Positions 16,760 to 24,236 of a stretch of DNA of 64,000 bases are shown in pieces. Positions within the stretch are counted from its first letter, which is position 1; every line of letters begins with the position of its first letter. Under the pieces are notes generated by a model, which was not told where the DNA came from, ran no database searches, and saw nothing but the letters and a program-made list of their open reading frames with translations. Source of the stretch: Campylobacter jejuni. GTDB lineage: Bacteria; Campylobacterota; Campylobacteria; Campylobacterales; Campylobacteraceae. Where the stretch lies: contig JACRSG010000001.1 in the NCBI GenBank assembly GCA_014305285.1, positions 248,001 to 312,000 of the forward strand, written 5' to 3'. The position numbers were made by a program, and so were the translations under genes.

Positions 16760-17635
16760 TTTTAAATTTATATTTAGTTAAGTCTAGTTCAATTTTTTAG
16801 AAAAGTTGGATTAATATTACAACCTTATAGGATATTTAAATAATTATAAAAATATTTTTTTAATATTTAAAATAAAATTTTATTTAAGAATATATTAATA
16901 TAAAATTTGTTTAATCTTAATTAAATTTAAATATTAAAATAAAATATCAAATTAATATTTTATTTTTTAATCAACTCAGGAAATACAGGATAGTGTTGCA
17001 AATAATCAATGTGAAATTTAGCTTGGGTGTTTGTAGTGGAGTTTTATCTTCTTCGGTTTGTTTTGCGGCAGTTCAGACTACAAGCATGGAAAAATTTTTA
17101 TGTTTCTAAGTCAAAATGCAAACAACAATCTTTAAGCTTTATAAGATTGTTGTTCGGCTGCTGTGGAAAATTTGTGTATCATAAAAGCACATAAAGAAAG
17201 TGCTTTTAATAAAATCATCAACAACACACTTTTATCACTGCTTCAGATAAAAGACAAGGTTATGTAGGATTGATAGCTGGAGTGTCTGCAAATTCTCATG
17301 ATAATATCATGGAAGTTGTTAATTAAAAAAATCAAGCCATTATTTCTCATTATAAAATTATTAGTCTTTAAAATAATAATAAAGCTTTTAAGCATATACT
17401 AGTGTATCTGTGATGTTTATAAAAGATATAATTTTATTCTTTGTTTTACTGCTTTTAGCAAATCCTTTTATACCTCTAAATAAGTAATCTAAATAATCTG
17501 TCTGTATCCATATTCCTTGATTGATAAATAAAAGATAGTATTTTATTAACTAAGAAAGTGTTCAATGTGTTTGAAATTGTGTAACAACTTTCGATCATAA
17601 TCCTGCTTTTTAATTCTTGTGATTTTATCTTAATA
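16760..17635. other. Non-coding debris between hisJ and the LOS locus
   Basis: About 0.9 kb with no ORF of normal size. The first ~200 bases are almost pure A/T. On the minus strand 16965-17036 reads as a short C-terminus-like peptide (QAKFHIDYLQHYPVFPELIKK then TAA), broken upstream by a stop. On the plus strand 17230-17325 gives FITASDKRQGYVGLIAGVSA then NSHDNIMEVVN and a stop. I could not assign either to a family. A 12-bp-arm inverted repeat (17121-17154) and an AAAAGCAC/GTGCTTTT hairpin near 17184-17206 are present. No transposase or terminal repeats were seen. It looks like the scar of deletion or rearrangement. Confidence 0.6.
17121..17154. repeat. 12-bp perfect inverted repeat in gene debris
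   Basis: AACAACAATCTT and its exact complement are separated by ten bases. The plus-strand flank is not T-rich (CGGCTG) and the minus-strand flank is only moderately so. It may be a leftover terminator or a protein-binding palindrome. Confidence 0.5.
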
Positions 17636-18050
17636 GCTTTGCAAAGCTGTATAAATCAAACTTTTAAAGATATAGAAATTTTGATTATCGATGATAAAAG
17701 CAAAGATGATGGTTTAAATATAGTTTTAGAATTTGCCAAAAAAGATTCAAGGATAAAGATCTTTCAAAATAAAGAAAATTTAGGCACTTTTACAAGTAGA
17801 AATTTGGGAGTTTTGCATTCTAGTTTCGATTTTATAATGTTTTTAGACAGTGATGATTTTTTAACTTTTGATGCTTGCGAAATAGCATTAAAGAGATGAG
17901 AATAAATTTTTAAATCAAAATGATCAAGATAAAAGGAAAAGTAATGAACTTATAAAAAGCTTTCTTTGGATTTTAAAAATGATATTTTTCATAAGCAGTT
18001 GTTTGAGGTCTTGGAGAGAGGAAGCTGAGGTGAAAAATAGATCAAAATAG
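17636..18050 (+). pseudogene. LOS beta-1,3-galactosyltransferase (CgtB/WlaN-like) remnant with internal deletion
   Basis: An 86-codon ORF (17639-17899) encodes the middle of a GT2 donor-binding domain: SCINQTFKDIEILIIDD, KKDSRIKIFQNKENLGTF and IMFLDSDDFLTFDACEIAL, including the DSD metal motif. The reading then stops. The following sequence encodes, in shifted frames, the natural C terminus of the same family: ENKFLNQN, KRKSNELIK, then DFKNDIFHKQLFEVLERG and EAEVKNRSK with TAG at 18048-18050. By comparison with the ~270-300 residue family from memory, about 140 internal codons and the first ~20 are gone. Orientation is opposite to the other LOS genes. It converges with the O-acetyltransferase, overlapping its stop. 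Confidence 0.8.
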
Positions 18051-18866
18051 ATTAAAAATTTTTTTTGATTTTAGCTCTAAAATATCTTTAAAATAAAGCT
18101 TGTTTGGATTATAGTAGGAAATTGATTTTTTTATTATTTTTTCTTCTAGCAGATCAAGATAGTGGTTTATTTTTAAATTAAGATCAATATCATAAAAATC
18201 AGCAAAATGATATTGCCACCATTGAATTTTTAATAATCTTTCTATTGTTTTTTCATTAAATCTATATTTGATAATTTTGGCTGGAATTCCTGCAACTATG
18301 GCATAAGGTGGTACATCTTTGGTAACTACAGCTCTTTGTCCTATGATACATCCAGTCCCAAGCGTGATACCCTGCTTAAGTAAAACATCTTTTCCTATCC
18401 AAACATCATCTTGTATGGTTAAATGCGTTATTGATGAGCTTGGGTTATGATTAACTATAGGAAATGTTTTGTTGATGTGATTTTGGCAAGCATCATTAAT
18501 AAAACTATGATTTTTTTCATAAGTAAAACTTGCAGTGCTGATTCTATTTATAGGGTGTTGAAAGCTAAACATAGAAACCCCATCGGCAATTGAACAATAC
18601 CTTCCAACTTTTGTATAATGAGGTAGAAAAGATCCGCTAAAAGAAAATGAACCCATTTCATGAAAGATATTGCTAAATTTAAAAGCACAGTATTCTTCTA
18701 TCCCCCCCCCCTCTAATTGATTGTTTTCTAATGGAATGGTTATAAAATCTTTGGTTTTTAGCCTTGAAAATCTTCTAGGGTTTTTTATATGAGTTTTTGT
18801 ATAAATATTATATTGCTTTAATAGATTTAATATATTTTTATTGCATTTTAAGGTTATTTTTTCCAT
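18042..18866 (-). CDS. Sialate O-acetyltransferase of the LOS outer core, phase-variable
   Basis: 274-residue hexapeptide-repeat (left-handed beta-helix) acetyltransferase: [36 protein letters not shown] and the C-terminal loop [20 protein letters not shown] are visible between residues ~110 and 205. I recognise it as the LOS 'orf11' enzyme that transfers acetyl from acetyl-CoA to C-9 of terminal alpha-2,8-linked sialic acid on ganglioside-like LOS. A G10 run (plus-strand C10 at 18702-18711) encodes the GGG at residues 53-55. At ten Gs the frame is open, so the gene is ON as assembled. It overlaps neuA by 13 bases. With no sialyltransferase in the window, its substrate may be missing. Confidence 0.85.
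   Translation of the reverse strand: MEKITLKCNKNILNLLKQYNIYTKTHIKNPRRFSRLKTKDFITIPLENNQLEGGGIEEYCAFKFSNIFHEMGSFSFSGSFLPHYTKVGRYCSIADGVSMFSFQHPINRISTASFTYEKNHSFINDACQNHINKTFPIVNHNPSSSITHLTIQDDVWIGKDVLLKQGITLGTGCIIGQRAVVTKDVPPYAIVAGIPAKIIKYRFNEKTIERLLKIQWWQYHFADFYDIDLNLKINHYLDLLEEKIIKKSISYYNPNKLYFKDILELKSKKIFNLF
18702..18711 (-). repeat. G10 contingency tract in the O-acetyltransferase gene (ON)
   Basis: Ten Cs on the plus strand, i.e. G10 in the coding strand about 50 codons into the gene. Homopolymeric G tracts of 8 or more are known slippage switches in Campylobacter. Ten keeps the frame; nine or eleven would truncate the product. Confidence 0.9.
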
Positions 18867-19519
18867 ATTTGCTCAATCTTTTTTAAATCTTCTAAGCAAT
18901 CAATATCTAAACTCGAGCTTTCATCCATTAAAAAATGCTTAGTTTTGTTTTGCAAAAAGCCAGGATTATTTAAAAATTCTTTTATTTTTAAAATATAAAT
19001 TGCACCATTGCTCATATAAGTTTTAGGCAATTTTTGCCTTGGTGTAAAAGGATATTCATCATTGCAAATCCCTGTTAAATTGCCATAATCATTACAAATA
19101 AAAGCTTTTAGAATTTTATTATCACATTCACTTACGCTAATTAGGGCATTTGCATTGCTATTTTTATAAAGATTAAAAGCTTCATCGATATGAGTATTTG
19201 TTCTTAATGGTGAAGTCGGTTGTAAAAAAATCACATCTTCATAATCTTTATAAAATTCTAAAGCATGTAAAAGCACTTTATCGCTTGTAGTATCATCTTG
19301 TGCTAGTTCAATTGGGCGTTTTAACGTATCTATGCTTTGGCTTTTTACGTAATTTAAAATTTCATCACTATCGCTACTTACAACGATTTTGCTAATGCTT
19401 TTGGCATTTAGTGCAGCTTTAATGGTATAATAAATTAAAGGTTTATTATTTAATAAAACTAAATTTTTATTTTTAATACCCTTTGAACCGCCACGAGCAG
19501 GAATTATAGCTAAGGTCAT
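18854..19519 (-). CDS. neuA: CMP-N-acetylneuraminate synthetase (LOS type)
   Basis: Activates sialic acid: Neu5Ac plus CTP gives CMP-Neu5Ac plus pyrophosphate. 221 residues, the usual NeuA length. The nucleotide-binding N terminus is [17 protein letters not shown] (P-loop-like GGSKG near 10-14). [19 protein letters not shown] and [10 protein letters not shown] form the CTP/sugar site, and [14 protein letters not shown] near the C terminus holds the metal-ligand Asp residues. Its ATG overlaps the last base of the cgtA stop (TAATG). In some C. jejuni strains the two are fused as one CgtA-NeuA protein; here they are separate. No neuB, neuC or sialyltransferase gene lies in the window. Confidence 0.92.
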   Translation of the reverse strand: MTLAIIPARGGSKGIKNKNLVLLNNKPLIYYTIKAALNAKSISKIVVSSDSDEILNYVKSQSIDTLKRPIELAQDDTTSDKVLLHALEFYKDYEDVIFLQPTSPLRTNTHIDEAFNLYKNSNANALISVSECDNKILKAFICNDYGNLTGICNDEYPFTPRQKLPKTYMSNGAIYILKIKEFLNNPGFLQNKTKHFLMDESSSLDIDCLEDLKKIEQIWKK

Positions 19520-19854
19520 TATTTACCACCCAATTTAAATTTATCTAATATTTCACAAATTATTTTTTCATCAAGCATTGCATAATCTATTTTCTTTATT
19601 TTTCTATGTCTATAATGGATTTTTTTAAAATCTTCTAAGGTTAAAGTATCTAAATGTTTTTGATAATTATTTCTGCGACATTTTAAAGCAGGAAAATGCC
19701 ATTGAAGTAATTCTGCCTGTAATATTTTTACATGTTTAGGTATGATTTGCTGTTCAGAATATAATTCTTTCGCGGTTTTTTCAGGATCAATCCACTGACT
19801 TTTCTTTGAAACCATTTTTTCTATAAATACACTATTGCACTTTTGAATCAACAA
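19519..19854 (-). pseudogene. cgtA: 3' part of cgtA, out of frame with the 5' part
   Basis: C-terminal ~110 codons of the beta-1,4-N-acetylgalactosaminyltransferase ([20 protein letters not shown] onward to [10 protein letters not shown]). The frame is continuous upstream into [10 protein letters not shown], directly after the G tract at 19883-19892, which shows that it belongs to the same gene as the segment before the tract. It would join the 5' part if the tract held 8 or 11 Gs. The apparent start is a TTG without a ribosome-binding site, so independent translation is unlikely. Confidence 0.85.
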
Positions 19855-19882
19855 TTGATCTCCTCCATTGATAAAACCACAT

Positions 19883-19892
19883 CCCCCCCCCC
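19883..19892 (-). repeat. G10 tract that puts cgtA out of frame (OFF)
   Basis: Ten Gs in the coding strand separate the two cgtA reading frames. Frame arithmetic shows that 8 or 11 Gs restore the full protein. Confidence 0.9.
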
Positions 19893-20360
19893 TGTATTTT
19901 GAATTACAATTTTATTATTTAGTATTAAAAAGTTAATTCTTGGAAAGCTAATAGCGATATTTTTTGATGCTATATAAAAACTCTTATATAATTTTTTTGC
20001 ATCATAATAATGATCCACATCTATTTTTATAAGCCACTCATCTTGTGGTATAAAACTAGCTACATAGTTATAATAACTATAAAGTTTATTTTCTTCACTT
20101 TTAGGATTTTCAATTTGCACTTCATAAGGGTATTTTACTGGTATAAATGAAGGATATTGTTTGCAAAATTCTAAAATAATTTCTTCACTTCCATCGGTAC
20201 AATCATTATATCCTATAACACCTCTTTGTATTGCAGGTAATATGCTTTCTAATGAAGCTCTTAAAGTAATGGCTTCATTTTTTACTCTTATAAAAGCCCA
20301 AGGATTTAAAGGAGACTTTGGGTCTTTAGATTTTTCATCATAATTAAAATATCCTTTATA

Positions 20361-20369
20361 CCCCCCCCC
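20361..20369 (-). repeat. G9 tract in the 5' part of cgtA (in frame)
   Basis: Nine Gs in the coding strand encode GGG of IIGGGYKGY. The frame is kept at nine. It is a second potential slippage site in the same gene. Confidence 0.85.
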
Positions 20370-20621
20370 TATAATAGCTTTATTAAGTTTAATTAAATCT
20401 TCATTGTTATATTTATTAATTTGTATAAGAGTTTTTTTTGGTAGATAAGAATCGATTTTATCTCGTTGTATGTTTTTTAGTAAATAATGCTTTTTTATTT
20501 TATGTCTAATTTTTCTAAAAGGGATGAATAAACAAATTATTTTCACAAAGTATGATTGGAATAACATAATAAAATATTTCTCCTATAATTAGAGTGTTAT
20601 ATCTAAAAATTAATTATTTTT

Positions 20622-21797
20622 TTATATTTTTAAATATTTTTTTATTTTTTGCCAAAATTTCCAAACATCATAAGGAAGTTTTGTTTGGATAAAAGGTTTG
20701 ATTATGGGCAACTTTTCCTTTAAATTCAAAGGATCTTTTTTAAATTTTTTAATCATCAAAGCCTTTTTTACATAAAAAGATAAAAATGTCTCTTTTACAG
20801 CCAATGCATTTTCATTCTTTTGATCTTTAAAAAATTCTATCAATTCTAAAGCTGTTATCATCCTGCTTGCAGCTTTTAAATAGTTTTTTGCATCTTTAGC
20901 ATTTTCAAAAAATTCATATAAATCTTTAAAATACTCTGACACATTTGTCTTTGTAATCTTCTTATCATGATTTGATATACTATTTGCCCTCAAACGACAC
21001 AAATACAATCTTTTTGGCAAAATATAAATATTATTAGCACTAGCAAACAAAATTATCCCAAAGTGTATATCTTCATTGATAATAAAATTTATAAATTTAA
21101 GTTTAATTTGCTTTAAAAAATTAAAATCAATCATTCCATTCCATCCAAAAGAAATATCTCTAGATCCTACGCTTAATGCTCGATTTGCATATTCTTTTGG
21201 AGTGATTATACATTCTTTTTTAAAATCAAAAATTTCCATCCTTGTTTTTTTGTGCTTATTTTTTATATTGTCTTCATAGGTGCAATCATGGTCAAACCAC
21301 AATACATCTACATTTTGCATTCTTATAACGCACTCTTCTATGCAGTTTAGTCTCCAATAATTATCACTATCTAAGAATATAATATAATCTATACTAGGGT
21401 AAGTAAAATTGGTTAAATCTTTTTCATTATTAAAAGCTTGAGAGCTTTTATATGCTTTATATATATTATAAGGATTATTACCATCCAATTGAAATTCTAT
21501 TAAAGAATTTTCTTTTATATGTTGAGTTTTGTTTTTTAATTTATATTCCCCGCTAAAGTATTCTATACCTATATTTCTAGCTGAACTTAAACCCCCATTT
21601 TTCTTATCAAAAAGAGTTATTCTTTTATCTTTTAAGGTATATTCTTTTGCAATATTGAGTGAGTGTTCATCTGTGCTACCATCATTGACAAGTATGATTT
21701 CTAAGTTAGTATAAGTTTGATTGATAACGCTATCTAAACATTCTCTTAAATATTTTTCTACATTATAGATTGGTATAACTACACCTATTTTCTTCAT
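20622..21797 (-). CDS. GT2-family LOS glycosyltransferase
   Basis: 391-residue glycosyltransferase with a GT-A fold. The N terminus is IGVVIPIYNVEKYLRECLDS with NLEIILVNDGSTDEHS, then KKNGGLSSARNIGIEYFSGE, and the metal motif IIFLDSDNYW comes unusually late (about 144-153). A ~55-residue insertion (roughly 88-140) separates it from the N-terminal half. The second half resembles the Cj1136-like LOS galactosyltransferase by length and position next to lgtF. Donor and linkage cannot be read from the sequence. The start is three bases after the lgtF 3' fragment and the gene is cotranscribed with it. Confidence 0.85.
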   Translation of the reverse strand: MKKIGVVIPIYNVEKYLRECLDSVINQTYTNLEIILVNDGSTDEHSLNIAKEYTLKDKRITLFDKKNGGLSSARNIGIEYFSGEYKLKNKTQHIKENSLIEFQLDGNNPYNIYKAYKSSQAFNNEKDLTNFTYPSIDYIIFLDSDNYWRLNCIEECVIRMQNVDVLWFDHDCTYEDNIKNKHKKTRMEIFDFKKECIITPKEYANRALSVGSRDISFGWNGMIDFNFLKQIKLKFINFIINEDIHFGIILFASANNIYILPKRLYLCRLRANSISNHDKKITKTNVSEYFKDLYEFFENAKDAKNYLKAASRMITALELIEFFKDQKNENALAVKETFLSFYVKKALMIKKFKKDPLNLKEKLPIIKPFIQTKLPYDVWKFWQKIKKYLKI

Positions 21798-21800
21798 GTT

Positions 21801-22334
21801 TTATCTCCAAGAAATCTTTTTATTTTTGATGGTATCTAAATAAATTTGATGATTGCTTTCAAGCATTTTTTTGCTATTTTCTTTGTGATAAATATGATAA
21901 GCAATAGCTTTAAATTTTAATCGTCTAAAAATGCCTTTATTAAATAAAAATCTAGCAACAAATTCACTATCTTCTCTACCCCAACCTATAAATTTTTCAT
22001 TAAATCCCTCAATAGCTTCAAAATCACTTTTATAAAAACTCATATTGCAACCCCTAATACCTTTAATAAGTGTGGTTTTTTTAAAGATTTTTTCATCTTT
22101 TTTTGGAAAAATGTAAAGTATTTTAGCTAAAAAAGAATTTTTAGAACTTTTAAAATCTTTTTTATTAAAAATTATGCGATAATCATCTTTGTTTAAAATT
22201 TCTTCGCTTTCTTTTTTATTTAAAATTACTCTTGAACCTTGTAAAAAAAGCTTTCTTTGTGCAAATTCTAAATGTTCTTTTATGAAATCTTTTTCCAAAA
22301 TCATAGCACCATCAATAACTATATATATATTCAC
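21801..22334 (-). pseudogene. lgtF: Second (C-terminal) glucosyltransferase domain of lgtF, out of frame
   Basis: 177 codons encode the C-terminal GT-A domain of two-domain LgtF: KDFIKEHLEFAQRKLF, GIRGCNMSFYKSDFEAIEGF and the W-G-R-E-D-S-E-F acceptor/galactosyl-type motif. It overlaps the first-domain ORF by 23 bases in another frame at a TA repeat, and has no credible ribosome-binding site. The expected DxD metal motif at its start reads IDGAM, so the second Asp is Ala. In C. jejuni this domain adds beta-1,2-glucose to heptose II. Here it is probably unexpressed and catalytically impaired. Confidence 0.82.
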
Positions 22335-23349
22335 TATCAGCGTTTTTTATAGTTTTGTTGCGACTTTTACTAAGTTTAAACCCTTCATCTTCTTGCCAAA
22401 TGTGTTTTAAAGGACAAGGAAAATCTTTTTGATATTCTTCAATAAGCCTTGCTGTATCTTCTTTGCTACCATCATCAGCTATTAAAACCTCATCTGGCAA
22501 AGGATTTAAATTTTTAACACTATCAAGCACTAGTTTAAGGCGTTCTTTTTGATTATAAGTTATTATTATTAAAGCGCAAGTTTTTGGTTTTTGTCTTTGA
22601 AGTTCATATAATTTCATATATTTAAAAAATGTTCCCAATGCAGAACAAACGCTAATTATAAAACCCTTATAACCATATAAAAAGCCATTTTTTAAAAAAT
22701 AATTTCTAAAAAAAGTCCAAAAAGCTCTTAAATTTGCTTTTAAAACACCACTTTTTTTGTGTATATTTTGTTTTGCCCAAAGACTTGAGTAGTACTGCAT
22801 TTTGTCAATTAAGTGAGAGATATCCTTATAAGAATAATGCTTCAATCCATTTTTAAGATAAATTTTTTTAGCATTACTTGGCAAAACAAGGCTTTCATGT
22901 ACTAAATTATCATTAAAACGAGTGAAATTTTTATTAAAAATTCTCAAAACATAATCAGGCCACCAACCACATGCCTTTATCCATTCGCCTTTATAAAGAT
23001 TTTTACGGCTAAGTGCGATGATATCTTCTTTTTGAAGTTCTAAATTTTTAAGTTCATTGATACACTCATCTTCAAGCACTTCATCAGCATCAATGCTTAA
23101 AATCCAATCGTTGTTTGCATAGCTTAAAGCAAGATTTTTTAAAGCTCCAAAACCTATAAAAGCACTGTGATAAATGTGCAAATTAGCAAAATCTTTCTTG
23201 AATGAATTAGCTATTTTTAGGGTATTGTCGCTGCTTTCATTATCAAGTAAAATAATTTCATCAAAATCTTTTAAAGAATTTAAACATTCAAGTAAGGTTT
23301 GCTCTGCATTTTTTACAATGATAATAACGCTTATTTGCTTTAGATTCAT
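22312..23349 (-). CDS. lgtF: LOS inner-core beta-1,4-glucosyltransferase LgtF, truncated to first domain
   Basis: 345 codons covering the first GT2 domain of LgtF (SVIIIVKNAEQTLLECLNSL, EIILLDNESSDNTL, WILSIDADEVLED with the DAD motif, then WWPDYVLRIF) and the beginning of the second (LIIITYNQKERLKLVLDSV, VLIADDGSKEDT). The reading ends YIYSY-stop at a (TA)5 run, where three or six TA units would continue into the rest of the second domain. Intact LgtF is about 515 residues. The first domain adds beta-1,4-glucose to heptose I, and single-domain LgtF forms occur in other strains. It overlaps waaM by four bases. Confidence 0.88.
   Translation of the reverse strand: MNLKQISVIIIVKNAEQTLLECLNSLKDFDEIILLDNESSDNTLKIANSFKKDFANLHIYHSAFIGFGALKNLALSYANNDWILSIDADEVLEDECINELKNLELQKEDIIALSRKNLYKGEWIKACGWWPDYVLRIFNKNFTRFNDNLVHESLVLPSNAKKIYLKNGLKHYSYKDISHLIDKMQYYSSLWAKQNIHKKSGVLKANLRAFWTFFRNYFLKNGFLYGYKGFIISVCSALGTFFKYMKLYELQRQKPKTCALIIITYNQKERLKLVLDSVKNLNPLPDEVLIADDGSKEDTARLIEEYQKDFPCPLKHIWQEDEGFKLSKSRNKTIKNADSEYIYSY
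22320..22329 (-). repeat. (TA)5 run at the lgtF frame break
   Basis: Five TA units read GAA-(TA)5-GTT in the coding strand. Three or six units give SEYIVIDG or SEYIYIVIDG in frame; five give a stop four codons later. Confidence 0.85.
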
Positions 23350-24236
23350 TTTACATCCTTATAAATTTCCTCATTATAACTTGCAAAGCGTCTATGAAAA
23401 AAAAAGTATTCCCAAGGTCTTTTTTTAATCATTGCTTCGCAACTTTGTGCTTGATAAAGTGTTAGTTCTTCTAAGCTTATATTTTGAGAATCTTTTACTT
23501 TAAAAAACTCTATGTAAAATTTACCATCTTCTTTATAGGCATAAACAGGGATGATCAAAGCATTGCTTCTTTGTGCGATAAGGCTTGCTCCCATTTGATA
23601 ATTCACTTCTTTGCCAAAAAATTTTAGCTTCACGCTTTCATTATCAGTGCAGTCTTGATCGGTTAAAATTCCTAAAGTTCTCCCTTTTTTTAGAGCGCTT
23701 AGCATTTGTCTTATGCCGCCTTTTTTGTCGATAAGTTCTATGTCAAATTGGGTGCGACTTTGGCTTAAAATTTCATACATAATTTCACTTTTTAACTTTT
23801 TCCCTACTATGGCAATCGCACCATATTTAGCCGCATAAGCAAGGCTTAAAATTTCCCAGTTTCCATAGTGTGCAGTTGTGAAGATAATAGGACGCTTTAA
23901 AGCTAAGGCATCTGTAAGAAATTTTTCATTGATAAAATTTACCTTATTGAGAATTTTTTCCTTGGTAGTATTTTGATTTTGCAAACAATCAATCCCAAAT
24001 TGAGCAAAATTTTCATAAATTTTTAAAGACAGTTTATCGCGTTCTTTTTGAGTATATTGAGGAAAGCAGATTTGTAAATTTGTATCGATGATTTTGCGGT
24101 GTTTTTTGTTAAGATGAAAAGTAATTCTTGCTACAATCAAAGCTAAAAAATGCAAGATATAATCAGGCATAAAAGTAACAAAAAATTTCAAAATATAATA
24201 AAGACTAAGATATATTCTATCCTTAGTTTTCATCAA
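23346..24236 (-). CDS. waaM: Lipid A late acyltransferase (HtrB/LpxL type)
   Basis: Inner-membrane acyltransferase that adds a secondary acyl chain to Kdo-lipid A precursors. 296 residues, normal length. There is one N-terminal membrane segment (about 12-35), the catalytic HYGNWE motif (HxxxxE) near residue 124, and RTLGILTDQD and GASLIAQRSNALIIPVYAY as the conserved second and third blocks of the family. It lies between waaC (14-base overlap) and lgtF (four-base overlap), a placement typical of the Campylobacter LOS locus. Confidence 0.93.
   Translation of the reverse strand: MMKTKDRIYLSLYYILKFFVTFMPDYILHFLALIVARITFHLNKKHRKIIDTNLQICFPQYTQKERDKLSLKIYENFAQFGIDCLQNQNTTKEKILNKVNFINEKFLTDALALKRPIIFTTAHYGNWEILSLAYAAKYGAIAIVGKKLKSEIMYEILSQSRTQFDIELIDKKGGIRQMLSALKKGRTLGILTDQDCTDNESVKLKFFGKEVNYQMGASLIAQRSNALIIPVYAYKEDGKFYIEFFKVKDSQNISLEELTLYQAQSCEAMIKKRPWEYFFFHRRFASYNEEIYKDVK

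Larger units (their letters stand above)
19848..20567 (-). pseudogene. cgtA: LOS beta-1,4-N-acetylgalactosaminyltransferase CgtA, 5' part, phase OFF
   Basis: CgtA adds GalNAc to the LOS outer core, giving GM2/GA2-like ganglioside mimics. This 239-codon ORF carries the N-terminal and catalytic region: [37 protein letters not shown] and [19 protein letters not shown], with DVDH as probable metal motif. It then enters a G10 run (IQNTGGG) and is shifted into a tail [11 protein letters not shown] that stops at once. Two Gs fewer or one more would continue into [16 protein letters not shown] and give about 345 residues, the normal CgtA length. A second run, G9, encodes IIGGG near residue 67. AGGAG precedes the ATG. 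Confidence 0.88.

Noticed and set aside
16760-18050. Insertion sequence or prophage scar
   Set aside because: No transposase or integrase fragment, terminal inverted repeats, target duplications or tRNA end were found; the debris reads as ordinary gene fragments.
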